From Treponema vincentii F0403 (GTDB lineage Bacteria > Spirochaetota > Spirochaetia > Treponematales > Treponemataceae), in contig NZ_KE332512.1 of assembly GCF_000412995.1 (NCBI RefSeq), positions 616,697-680,696 on the forward strand: a stretch of DNA of 64,000 bases, read 5' to 3'. Every line of letters starts with the position of its first letter. Within the stretch, counting starts at the first letter, position 1. Under the pieces are notes generated by a model. It saw nothing but the letters and a program-made list of their open reading frames with translations, made no database searches and was not told the origin of the DNA. Below, piece after piece: positions 42,477 to 51,823 of this stretch. The position numbers were made by a program, and so were the translations under genes.

Positions 42477-44516
42477 ATGCCGTATACTGAAACCCCTGAA
42501 ACAAATGCGCTTAAAAACCGTATTGAAAAGGTACTTGCAGCAGTGCCTGATTTTGTAGAACCGGCTGCCGATGAAAAACAAAAACCGAGATTAAAAATTA
42601 ACGTGATAAAGGATTGTGCAGAACGCGGCGACATAAAACTGCTCGCACCCTTGCTCAAAAACAGCTCCATAAAAAAAGCCTTTTTTACTCCGGTTTTAGA
42701 TAGTTTTGTTTTTAATACGGCGAGATTTAAAGAATTTCTGGAATATTCCTCCGCCTGTAATTCATACTCGAAATACCTCGGGCAAAAAATCGGCTTGTAT
42801 ATGGGAGACATTCCATTGATCGACCGGAGCGAAGTTGTCTTGAATTTTCCGTTCAAAGACTGCGTATTGGAAGGCGGTCAGCGTAAAGAAGACGGTTTGG
42901 ATGCTTATTTTGAATACAATGACAAAGAGCAGAGATACGAGGAAAAAACGAGTAAACGCCGAGAGATCTTTTATAATGAGGTTCTTGCTCGCGATGAAAT
43001 AGACAGTTTGTTTTCCCCGAAAGCATTTTGCAATGCAAAGCGCTATGAAGCTGGAAAATCTTCTCTCTGTAAAAAATTAAACCGCGATGCCGAGTTGAAC
43101 AAAAAACGTGGGCTTCCGGAAGATACCATCACCGATAATTTGATAATTAAAGGAAATAATTTACTTGCGCTTCATTCGCTTAAAGAAGAATTTACAGGCA
43201 AGGTAAAGCTTATTTACATAGACCCGCCGTACAATACGGGAAATGACAGTTTTGCATACAATGATAATTTTAATCATTCCAGCTGGCTCACCTTTATGAA
43301 AAATCGGCTTGAAATTGCACGGGAACTATTAAAAGAAGACGGGGCAATTTTTGTACAATGCGATGACAACGAACAAGCTTATTTAAAATTGTTGATGGAT
43401 GATGTATTCGGAAGAGAAAATTTTGTAGTGGATTTAATTTGGCGAAAAAAAACCGGAGGCGGACAAGATACGGCTTTTTTTGCAATTGAGCATGAGAATA
43501 TATTAGTTTTTAAGAAAAAAGAATGGAAAATTTTCGAAGAAACAAAGGAAGTAAATGAAACAGATTTTATAAAAACAATAAATGGAAAATCTGCGAATCT
43601 GATAAAACTTGAAAAATGGGGAACGGCGCCATATAAAGAAGACCGTCCATCCCTATATTATGCTATCAAAGATCCCGATAACAATGATTTTTTTCCTACT
43701 GCGCCTGATGGACGAGATGGACGATGGCGAAAAAAACCCGAATCTCTCGATAAGAACCATATCTATTGGGATAAACGAAACGGTAAGTGGAAACCGTATG
43801 AAGTTTTTTATTTTGAAGAAGCAAAAGATAAAATTCAAAAAGAACGCAGTATTTGGTTGGAATATGGAAATACCACAGAAGCTGCGAATGAAATAAAACA
43901 ACTATTTGATATAAAAGTTTTCCAAACTCCAAAGCCGGAAAAGTTATTAGAAAAAATATTGGCAATCTCAACTTCCGAATCCGATATTGTTCTCGACCAC
44001 CATCTTGGTTCAGGTACGACTGCTGCTGTTGCACATAAAATGAATCGTCAGTATATCGGTGTTGAACAAATGGATTATATCGATACGGTTACGGTAGAAC
44101 GGCTTAAAAAAGTCATTGAGGGTGAACAGGGCGGAATCTCAAAACTTGAGAACTGGCACGGCGGCGGGTCGTTTGTTTACATGGAACTTGCTGAAAAGAA
44201 CGAACAAGCAGTACGGCTGATTGGAGCGTGCAAAAATGTTGAAGAGCTTATTTTCCTATTCGACGAACTGTGCCGTAAATATTTTTTGCACTACAGCGTC
44301 CGTATAAAGGAATTTCATGAAGAAGTCAAAACAGATCGCTTTCAATCGCTCTCATTGAAAGAGCAAAAAGAAATGTTTTGCCGTATGCTTGATTTAAATC
44401 AGCTCTACATTAATGCGGATGACCGGCACGACGATAACACAGGGCTCAGCACGGATGATATTGCGATTACGGAAGATTTTTATCGGCTACGTGGCAATGA
44501 TAAGGAAAATAGGTAA
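42477..44516 (+). CDS. mod: Type III restriction-modification methyltransferase (Mod)
   Basis: 679 residues. Catalytic motif IV LIYIDPPYNTGNDSF (DPPY at 249-252) precedes the AdoMet motif LDHHLGSGTTAAVAHKMNRQYIGVEQMDY (LGSGTT at 510-515): the beta-class order of N6-adenine methyltransferases of type III systems. The variable middle (about 300-480) should recognise the target. It methylates one strand of an asymmetric site and also guides Res. Start at ATG 42477 (GCGGAG upstream). The stop overlaps the res ATG (TAATG). No simple-sequence repeat of the phase-variable kind was seen. Confidence 0.93.
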   Translation: MPYTETPETNALKNRIEKVLAAVPDFVEPAADEKQKPRLKINVIKDCAERGDIKLLAPLLKNSSIKKAFFTPVLDSFVFNTARFKEFLEYSSACNSYSKYLGQKIGLYMGDIPLIDRSEVVLNFPFKDCVLEGGQRKEDGLDAYFEYNDKEQRYEEKTSKRREIFYNEVLARDEIDSLFSPKAFCNAKRYEAGKSSLCKKLNRDAELNKKRGLPEDTITDNLIIKGNNLLALHSLKEEFTGKVKLIYIDPPYNTGNDSFAYNDNFNHSSWLTFMKNRLEIARELLKEDGAIFVQCDDNEQAYLKLLMDDVFGRENFVVDLIWRKKTGGGQDTAFFAIEHENILVFKKKEWKIFEETKEVNETDFIKTINGKSANLIKLEKWGTAPYKEDRPSLYYAIKDPDNNDFFPTAPDGRDGRWRKKPESLDKNHIYWDKRNGKWKPYEVFYFEEAKDKIQKERSIWLEYGNTTEAANEIKQLFDIKVFQTPKPEKLLEKILAISTSESDIVLDHHLGSGTTAAVAHKMNRQYIGVEQMDYIDTVTVERLKKVIEGEQGGISKLENWHGGGSFVYMELAEKNEQAVRLIGACKNVEELIFLFDELCRKYFLHYSVRIKEFHEEVKTDRFQSLSLKEQKEMFCRMLDLNQLYINADDRHDDNTGLSTDDIAITEDFYRLRGNDKENR

Positions 44517-46522
44517 TGCTTATCGATAAAATTCAAAATCAAAAAGAAATTCTTGACGAAAGCGATTATGCAATTCCTTTATATATAACGGATAATTTAA
44601 AATATCCGTTATATGACTGGCAGTGTACAGCATTGGAAAATTTTCTTATCAATGAGAAACTTCGTTCAAAACTGCTTAAAAAAGGTGAAATACTTTCACC
44701 GAATCACCTTATGTTCAATATGGCTACGGGAAGCGGTAAAACACTCGTTATGGCTGCACTCATTTTGTATTATTACAAACAGGGATACAGGAATTTTATC
44801 TTTTTTGTCAATCAAAATGCCATTCTTGGAAAGACACAGGCAAATTTTATCGACACAAAGCATACTAAATATCTATTCAAAGAAAATGTCGTCATTGACG
44901 GCAGACGAGTTGCATTTCGGGAAGTCGATATGTTTTCCGATTTTTGCGATGACGTACAGATAAAATTTACAACAATTCAGAAACTGCATAATGATATTTA
45001 TAAAGAAAGCGAAAACTCCGTATTGCTTTCGGACTTACAAAAACGTGATGTTATTTTATTCGGTGATGAAGCGCACCACTTAAATGCAAGTACGACAAAG
45101 AAAAAACAAAAAACTCTTTCAGATGAAGTTTCTTTTATCGGAGAATTAAAAAATTCTGCAAAAGAAGACGATATTGAACGTTCGTGGGAACATACGGTGT
45201 GTCATTGTATTTTAAACAAAGACGGTAAAAATCAAAACGGAAACAAGAATGCGCTTTTGGAATTTACTGCAACGGTTCCGAACACATCTGAAGTGTTACA
45301 AAAGTATGAAGATAAAATAATTATCAAATTTGAACTAAAAGACTTCGTTGAAGCGGGCTGTACAAAACATATCCGCCTTGTTCGATCGAATCTTGAATTA
45401 AACGAAAGAATTTTGCAGGCTTTACTTTTAAACTGGTACCGCTATCGCATTGCGCTTAAACTAGGAATTCCGAATTTTAAACCGGTGATTCTTTTTAGAA
45501 GCAAAACAATTGAATCTTCAAAAGCCGATTGTGAAAAGTTTATTGCATTATGCAAATCCGTAACAGCATCCGACTTTAACTTTGTTCATAATCTTTCAAA
45601 AATAAACATGCCTGCTGATGATCCAATTCCATCATCATATACCGTGAGTGGCAATATCTTTGCGCGGATTCTGTTATATCTAAAAGAGAATGAATATTCT
45701 TTTGAAAATGTTGCTGCTTATATCCGTGAAAATTTTCAAGAGCGTACTACCATCATCACAAACAGTAAGACAAATACAACCAAAAAAGAAAAAACGGATT
45801 CTGAGATAGACCGGCTTTTAAACAGTTTGGAAGATTACAGTAATCATGTTAGAGCAATTTTTACTGTGCAACGTCTTACCGAGGGCTGGGATGTGCTGAA
45901 CTTATACGACATTGTCCGACTGTATACGGGACGTGATACGGATACTAAAACGCACAAGGCCGGTACAAGCACAACAAGTGAAGTTCAGCTGATAGGACGC
46001 GGGGTACGTTATTTTCCATTTATTTATAACGATATGCCGATTAATCGCCGTAAATTCGATGATGATATCGGTAATGAGCTGCGTATGTTGGAAGAGTTCT
46101 ATTTTCATTCCGATGAAGATCATCGTTATATCAATGAATTATCGAATGAACTCAAAAACAGGGGCTTGATGGCAGAAAAACGGACGCAAAAAATTTTCCC
46201 TGTAAAACCGAAGCAGCAAGAGATACTGAACGGAATGTATTTATTTGTGAATGACAGAATTGAAAACCCTGCACGTAGACTAAAAAAGCTCCCTGATAAT
46301 TTTCAAAATCTTTCTCCGTTTGAGTACAGAATTACTACAAGTCAGTATTCTGAAATACGGAAAGTTGATTTTCAAAAAGAAGATACGTATATTGCGGCTG
46401 AAAGCGGTCAATTAAAAACAGAAGAACTAAAATTTTCCGATATTCCGACTCATATAAAATATAAAGCTATTCATCGCCTTAATACAAATGCCGCTTCCTA
46501 CTATAGTGGAGTGATACAATAA
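44516..46522 (+). pseudogene. res: Type III restriction enzyme Res, N-terminal part, cut by an IS
   Basis: The first 663 codons are native: helicase Walker A NMATGSGKTLVMAAL (about 67-81), FGDEAHHLNAS (about 182-192), QRLTEGWDVLNL and QLIGRGVRYFPF (motifs V and VI). After TAC TAT AG the IS begins, adding GVIQ and a stop. The endonuclease domain is separated at 47784-48585. The truncated helicase is unlikely to cleave DNA, but Mod should remain active. Removing the IS and one target repeat restores one frame of about 930 residues. Confidence 0.9.
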
Positions 46523-46565
46523 AAGTGCAGCGCCAAAATTGCCGAAAAAGAGAGGAGGAAGGGCA

Positions 46566-46838
46566 ATGAAACGGTACGATGAGAACTTTAAAATCGAGGC
46601 ATTGAAGCTGTCGGACGAGATCGGAGTGAAGAAGGCGTGTGAACAGCTTAATGTGAACTACGGAACATTAGCAGGCTGGAGAAAGCAGCGGGTAAAGAAA
46701 AACAAAGAAGGAAAAAGTACAGATGCTGATATTCAAAGAGAGAACAGCCGCCTCAAGAAAGAAATAGCCGAGCTTAAAAGTGCGAATGAGATACTCAAGG
46801 ATGCACTCGGTTTTTTCGTTCAAGACCGGAAGAAATAG
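46566..46838 (+). CDS. IS3-family OrfA
   Basis: 90 residues: an N-terminal helix-turn-helix (MKRYDENFKIEALKLSDEIGVKKACEQLNVNYGTLAGWRK) and a leucine-zipper-like helix (IQRENSRLKKEIAELKSANEILKDAL). It binds the IS ends and forms the N-terminus of the OrfAB transposase. GAGG lies 7 bases before the ATG. T TTT TTC at 46811-46817 allows a -1 slip into orfB. Confidence 0.9.
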   Translation: MKRYDENFKIEALKLSDEIGVKKACEQLNVNYGTLAGWRKQRVKKNKEGKSTDADIQRENSRLKKEIAELKSANEILKDALGFFVQDRKK

Positions 46839-47734
46839 AAAAGGATGGTCTTTTTGCTTACATCCACCACCGTACTGCTGACAAGCAATTTTCAGCACGG
46901 ATGCTGTGCGCTGTTCTTCCGGTCAGCGAAAGCGGTTTTTATAAATGGAAGAGAAACAGGAAAAAAGTGAAAGCATGGCAGAAACTGCTCGCTCAAATGC
47001 ATAAAATTCTCGATGAGGATGAAGAAAACAAGAACTATGGGGTGAGGCGTATGCAGATAGCACTTGAACAACGGGGCATTAAGCGTTCATTGTCGACGGT
47101 AAGACGCGCGATGGCACGAGGAAATCTGCTGCATGAAGACAGAAAAAGCCCTGACGGTCTTACAAAAGCCGACAAAAAGGCGATGAGACCGCAGAATATC
47201 ATCAAACAAGACTTTAGTGCACAAGAGCCTTTGAGAAAATTGCTGACGGATATAACTCAGATACCATGCAAAGATGGAAAGCTGTACGTATCACCTCTTT
47301 TTGACTGCTATAATGGGGAGATCATTTCTCTTGCAATGGACACAAACATGAAAAAGGAACTATGTATAAAAACGATAACGGAGGCATACAAGAATTTTGA
47401 TATACCAAGTGGAGCGATAATTCACAGCGATTGCGGAAGCCAGTATACAAGCGATGAGTACAAAAAGACGCTCGGACAGCTGCATGCGGTGCAGAGTATG
47501 AGTGGAGTTGGGAAATGCTGGGATAATGCCCGGATGGAAAGCTGGTTTGCAACGCTGAAAAAGGAAAAGATCTATCAGCTTGATACAACAAAACTGACCG
47601 TGGAGGAGGTCAAGACAATCGTCTGGAGATACACGTTTGCTTATTACAACACGAAACGTATCACGACAGTAAATCCCGATGGCTTACCTCCACTGGTATA
47701 CAGGAAAACAGCAGCTAAAAAAAGTGCTGCTTAA
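46818..47734 (+). CDS. IS3-family OrfB transposase (expressed as OrfAB by -1 frameshift)
   Basis: Reached by -1 slippage from orfA; the frame after the slip reads RSRPEEIEKDGLFAYIHHRTADKQFSARMLCAVLPVSESGFYKWK. The fusion is about 389 residues. An in-frame start at 46901 could give a 277-residue OrfB alone. The rve/DDE domain holds LLTDITQIP (first Asp), IIHSDCGSQYTS (second Asp) and ARMESWFATLKKEKIY (Glu). All three catalytic residues are intact. Confidence 0.9.
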
Positions 47735-47783
47735 ATACATTTGGGGTATTTAGGCACTGCACTAATATTGACTATTCCAATAG

Positions 47784-48585
47784 TTTTGAGAATATATTAT
47801 GCCGATTTAATGTTCGGAGTATGAAAGAATTTTTTGATTTCATAAAAGATATAAAAATTAGGCTCACGCATGATACAGACAAATATGAAAATCTCCCGAA
47901 TAAAAAAATGCTGGAAATGTGTGAAATTTTTTTTGCTTACCTGCAAAAGGAATTGGAACAATTCGATAAGCCGTATAAAGGAACGGATTTTCGGTTGATA
48001 AAATTTTCGGATATGTTTTCGTTCGATCAACAAAAAGGCAAAATATGTTTTACTAAAGAAAGACTTATTTCCATCGATGAACAGGCACCGGAAACACAGG
48101 AAAACAAGACATTGGAAAAAGAATTACAAGCTGCAAATTGGTATGCGCTCGATGCATTTTGGGGCACAAGCGAAGAACGGAATTTAATTCAATTCATAAA
48201 AGACCGAAAATCAAATTTGCTTACCAATTACGATTCTTTTCAGTTGCTCCGAAATGAAGAAGTCTATAAGATTTTTGATTTTGATACCGGTCGCGGATTT
48301 CAACCTGATTTTTTATTATTTCTGCACGGAAAAGCCGGCAACCCTAATGCATATTATCAGGTCTTTATCGAACCGAAAGGCAAGCATCTTGCGGGAGACG
48401 ACAACGACGGTTGGAAACAAGCTTTTCTGGAAGAAATCAGTCGACGCTACGGAAAAGAGCATATCGTTATGGAACATAACAGTTCGTACGTGTTAATAGG
48501 ATTACCGTTTTTTAACACCGAAGATAAGGGGTTGAAATCAAAATTTACGGAAAATTTTGAAAAGACAATTCTACCTCGCCATTAG
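47784..48585 (+). pseudogene. res: Type III restriction enzyme Res, C-terminal endonuclease part
   Basis: Continues the res frame directly after the right target repeat: ...FENILCRFNVRSMKEFFDF. The nuclease domain has the PD-(D/E)xK pattern GFQPDFLLFL followed by YQVFIEPKG (about 160-185 from 47821). An internal ATG at 47821 opens 254 codons but has no ribosome site. Intact apart from the IS. Confidence 0.88.
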
Positions 48586-48696
48586 TCAATCAAACTTACC
48601 TCGGATAGCAGGGCAACCGCTTAAAATGCTCCTGATATGTTTGTCCTGCATTCCAGCCTTGCATAGAATGAAAAATATGCGTAAACTTCTTTTATT

Positions 48697-49698
48697 ATGG
48701 AGAGTTTACAAACCGAAGTACTGCAGCGGGTTGCTGCGTTTAAAAAACAAATGGCCGTATCCGTCATCGGGCAGGAACAGCTGATCGACGATATTCTGGT
48801 CGCATATATTGCGGGCGGGCATGTGCTGCTGGAAGGAGCGCCCGGCCTTGCCAAAACCTTAACGGTACGAACATTCGCCGATCTTTCACAGTTAAGTTTT
48901 AAACGCATCCAGTTTACTCCCGACTTACTGCCTGCCGACCTTACCGGAACGCTCATTTTTGATTCTATCGCACACCGCTTTTCGGTACGCAAAGGGCCGC
49001 TATTTGCACATCTGGTACTGGCCGATGAAATCAACCGGGCGCCGGCAAAGGTTCAGTCCGCGCTGCTCGAGGCGATGGCGGAAGGACAGGTTACCATCGG
49101 CGAAACGAGCTATCCGCTTCCCGAACCGTTTTTCGTGCTCGCAACCCAAAACCCGATAGAACAGGAAGGTACCTACCCTCTTCCCGAAGCGGAACTCGAC
49201 CGCTTCCTGTTTAAACTCTTCGTCCCCTATCCTAAGCCGGCGGATGAGCTGGTCATCATGTTGAAAAGCGAGAACATCACCGCTTCGGCAAAAAAAACAC
49301 AGACGCCCGAAACCGAATCGATTCTTTCCGTCGACACGCTTCATACCATCCGCAAAGGAGTTGAATCCGTACGCTGTACGGAAGGCCTGCACGAATACAT
49401 TATCTCGTTGGTTACGGCGACCCGCCCCATCATCGAAAAACGCGAAGAGCTGCCCCGCGGGAGCTACCTCAGCTACATCACCGTCGGAGCATCCCCCCGC
49501 GCAAGCATCGCCCTTTACCGATGCTCAAAGATACGGGCGTTTTTAAACGGACGCGACTATGTCCTGCCCGAAGACGTAAAGGCACTCGCCTACCCCATCC
49601 TGCGCCACCGCTTAAAGCTTTCGTATGAAGCGAGCGCGGAAAATATTAGCGCCGATGAAATTATCGCCGAGCTGCTCGAACTTATCCCGCAGCCGTAA
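48697..49698 (+). CDS. MoxR-family AAA+ ATPase
   Basis: 333 residues. Walker A LLEGAPGLAKT (about 44-54), the MoxR signature RIQFTPDLLPADLTG (about 69-83), Walker B LVLADEINRAPAKVQSALLEAM (about 107-128) and the sensor ATQNPIEQEGTYPLPEAELDRFLF (about 149-172). MoxR proteins are chaperone-like ATPases that usually work with von Willebrand-domain and DUF58 proteins. None follows here: the next gene is transketolase 15 bases on, so the partner genes are elsewhere or lost. Confidence 0.92.
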   Translation: MESLQTEVLQRVAAFKKQMAVSVIGQEQLIDDILVAYIAGGHVLLEGAPGLAKTLTVRTFADLSQLSFKRIQFTPDLLPADLTGTLIFDSIAHRFSVRKGPLFAHLVLADEINRAPAKVQSALLEAMAEGQVTIGETSYPLPEPFFVLATQNPIEQEGTYPLPEAELDRFLFKLFVPYPKPADELVIMLKSENITASAKKTQTPETESILSVDTLHTIRKGVESVRCTEGLHEYIISLVTATRPIIEKREELPRGSYLSYITVGASPRASIALYRCSKIRAFLNGRDYVLPEDVKALAYPILRHRLKLSYEASAENISADEIIAELLELIPQP

Positions 49699-49713
49699 CA
49701 TATTGGAGGAACT

Positions 49714-51708
49714 ATGAATAAAGAACTTGACGCCGTAGCGCTTTCGATACGGAGCCTTTCAATCGATGCAATCGAAAAAGCCAATTCCGGTCATCCCGGA
49801 CTGCCGCTCGGCGCTGCCGAACTCGCGGCGGTTTTATATGCAAAAATTTTACGCCACAACCCGAAAAATCCCCAATGGGCAGACCGCGACCGGTTTGTCC
49901 TGTCGGCAGGGCACGGGTCTATGCTCTTGTATGCCGCGCTGCATCTAGCCGGCTATGATCTTTCGCTCGACGACATCCGCTCTTTCAGACAGGTCGGTTC
50001 CCGCTGCGCAGGACATCCCGAATACGGGCTCACCCCCGGCGTAGAAGCCACCACCGGCCCACTCGGCCAAGGCGTATCTACCGCAGTCGGTATGGCGATC
50101 GCCGAATCGATGCTGGCAGCGCGGTTCAACACCGGCGATTACCGCATTGTCGATCATTATACGTATGCGCTGGTAGGAGAAGGCTGTTTAATGGAAGGCG
50201 TTTCTTCCGAAGCATCGAGTCTTGCCGGTACGCTGAAGCTCGGCAAGCTCATCGTGTACTACGATAAAAATAATATTACGATAGACGGTTCAACCGACAT
50301 CGCCTTTACCGAAGATGTCGCAAAGCGGTACGAGGCCTACGGCTGGCAGGTGCTGCACGGCTCGATGTATTCATACAGCGATATAGAGCAGCTAACGGTG
50401 GAGGCAAAAAAAGACCCGCGCCCCTCGCTCATTATCCTTGATTCAGTGATCGGAAAGGGAGCCCCCGCCGTCGAAGGAACCGCAGCCGCACACGGCTCTC
50501 CGCTCGGTCAAGAGAAGCTGGCGCAGGCAAAGAAGACGCTGGGGCTTGATCCTGCAAAACAGTTCTTTGTCGCCCCCGAAGCCTACCGTTATTTTGAAGA
50601 GCGGCAAAAGGAGTTTGCTCAAGCGGAAGCGGACTGGAATAGCAGCTTTGCCGCATGGAGCGCCGCCTACCCCGAACGGCGCAAAGAATGGGAGCACAGC
50701 TTTGTACAAGGCGGTATCGACCAAGCCGTACTCGACGCCGTTGCCGATCCTGTCTTTAAAAAAGATGAAATGATTGCGACGCGGGCGGCTTCCAAAACCG
50801 CACTAAACGCTTTTGCAAAGGCATTCCCGAATCTCGTCGGCGGTTCGGCGGACTTGCAGGGGCCGAATGCGGTCGCCTTGCAGGATACCCAATCCTTTAC
50901 CGCCGCAACGCCGCAGGGACGGTACATCCACTTCGGTATCAGAGAATTCGCGATGGCAACGATTACCAACGGTATTCAGCTGCACGGCGGCTTCCGCGCC
51001 TTCTGCGCAACCTTTGCCGTGTTCTCCGACTATCTGCGTCCGGCGCTCCGGCTCGCGGCGCTGATGCGCATCCCTTCTATTTTTGTATTGACCCACGACT
51101 CCATCTTTGTCGGCGAGGACGGGCCTACCCATCAGCCGGTGGAAACGCTCGCAAGTCTCCGCGCAATTCCGAACCTGCTGGTAATCCGCCCTGCCGATGC
51201 GGAAGAAACCGCCGTCGCATGGAGAATTGCGCTGGAGCAGAAAGACCGTCCGGTCTGTTTAATACTGAGCCGCCAAAACCTGCCGATACTGGAAAAAGCC
51301 GAACCTCAGTGGAAAGCTCTGATGAAAGCAGCCGGCAGCTATACCGTAAAAGGTACGGACGGCACGCCCGATGTAACGATACTTGCAACCGGTTCCGAAG
51401 TCAGCCTTGCCTGCGAAGCCGCAGAACTCGCCGCTCCGAAAAAAGTACGGGTTGTTTCCATTCCGTCGAAAGAGCTTCTGGATGCACAAACGAATCCGTT
51501 TAAAGCACAGCTGGTCGGTAACAGCAACACCCGTATAATGGTTGCCGAAGCCGGTGTCAAACAGGGCTGGGAAGGCTGGGTACGGTCGCCGGAGAAGGAT
51601 ATCTTCTCGATAGATCGTTTCGGCGAATCGGGACCCGCAAAAAAAGTTGCGGAACATCTCGGATTTACCGCCGAAGCGCTTGCCGCCAATATTAAAGACT
51701 TCGGTTAA
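49714..51708 (+). CDS. tkt: Transketolase
   Basis: 664 residues, standard length. Thiamine-diphosphate site [38 protein letters not shown] (about 152-189). Also [11 protein letters not shown] near the N-terminus, GSADLQGPN (about 376-384), [15 protein letters not shown] (about 409-423) and [17 protein letters not shown] (about 451-467). Moves two-carbon units in the non-oxidative pentose-phosphate pathway. GGAGG 6 bases before the ATG, and 15 bases after moxR, so likely co-transcribed. Confidence 0.97.
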   Translation: MNKELDAVALSIRSLSIDAIEKANSGHPGLPLGAAELAAVLYAKILRHNPKNPQWADRDRFVLSAGHGSMLLYAALHLAGYDLSLDDIRSFRQVGSRCAGHPEYGLTPGVEATTGPLGQGVSTAVGMAIAESMLAARFNTGDYRIVDHYTYALVGEGCLMEGVSSEASSLAGTLKLGKLIVYYDKNNITIDGSTDIAFTEDVAKRYEAYGWQVLHGSMYSYSDIEQLTVEAKKDPRPSLIILDSVIGKGAPAVEGTAAAHGSPLGQEKLAQAKKTLGLDPAKQFFVAPEAYRYFEERQKEFAQAEADWNSSFAAWSAAYPERRKEWEHSFVQGGIDQAVLDAVADPVFKKDEMIATRAASKTALNAFAKAFPNLVGGSADLQGPNAVALQDTQSFTAATPQGRYIHFGIREFAMATITNGIQLHGGFRAFCATFAVFSDYLRPALRLAALMRIPSIFVLTHDSIFVGEDGPTHQPVETLASLRAIPNLLVIRPADAEETAVAWRIALEQKDRPVCLILSRQNLPILEKAEPQWKALMKAAGSYTVKGTDGTPDVTILATGSEVSLACEAAELAAPKKVRVVSIPSKELLDAQTNPFKAQLVGNSNTRIMVAEAGVKQGWEGWVRSPEKDIFSIDRFGESGPAKKVAEHLGFTAEALAANIKDFG

Positions 51709-51722
51709 TCGAATAAAAGGAC

Positions 51723-51793
51723 TGCGTTTACAGCAGGGCAAACAAGGGGGCTATCTTCGATAGCGGAAATGCTCCGACAGAACTGTAAACGCA
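51723..51793 (+). promoter_or_regulatory. Multibranched structured leader before the chemoreceptor gene
   Basis: An 11-bp perfect clamp TGCGTTTACAG (51723-51733) / CTGTAAACGCA (51783-51793) encloses 49 bases. These contain GCTATC-TTC-GATAGC (51750-51764) and GGA-AATGC-TCC (51765-51775), plus the single-stranded purine-rich CAGGGCAAACAAGGGG. The ribosome site of the next gene follows about 20 bases later. No T-tract. The shape resembles a riboswitch aptamer, but I match it to no known class. Confidence 0.5.
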
Positions 51794-51823
51794 AGAAAGG
51801 CGATAAATTTAAAAGGAGAGACA

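Larger units (their letters stand above)
46507..47779 (+). mobile_element. IS3-family insertion sequence, 1273 bp
   Basis: Flanked by the 4-bp target duplication ATAG (46503-46506 and 47780-47783). Imperfect terminal repeats: left TGGAGTGATACAATAAAAGT, right (reverse) TGGAATAGTCAATATTAGTG, sharing TGGA, CAATA and AGTGCAG. Carries orfA and orfB with a -1 frameshift site. Structure and genes look intact, so it may still move. It is the only complete IS in the window. Confidence 0.9.

Noticed and set aside
42477-44516. Phase-variable mod
   Set aside because: No mono- to tetranucleotide repeat tract long enough for slippage was seen in the gene or its 5' region.
46510-47770. Shorter IS boundaries using the AGTGCAG ends and an AAT(A) duplication
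   Set aside because: That junction does not restore the res frame, whereas TGGA ends with ATAG duplication restore it exactly.
51723-51793. Leader as a c-di-GMP-I riboswitch
   Set aside because: Only CAGGGCAAAC agrees; the conserved GCAAAGCC segment and second stem with its tetraloop receptor are missing.
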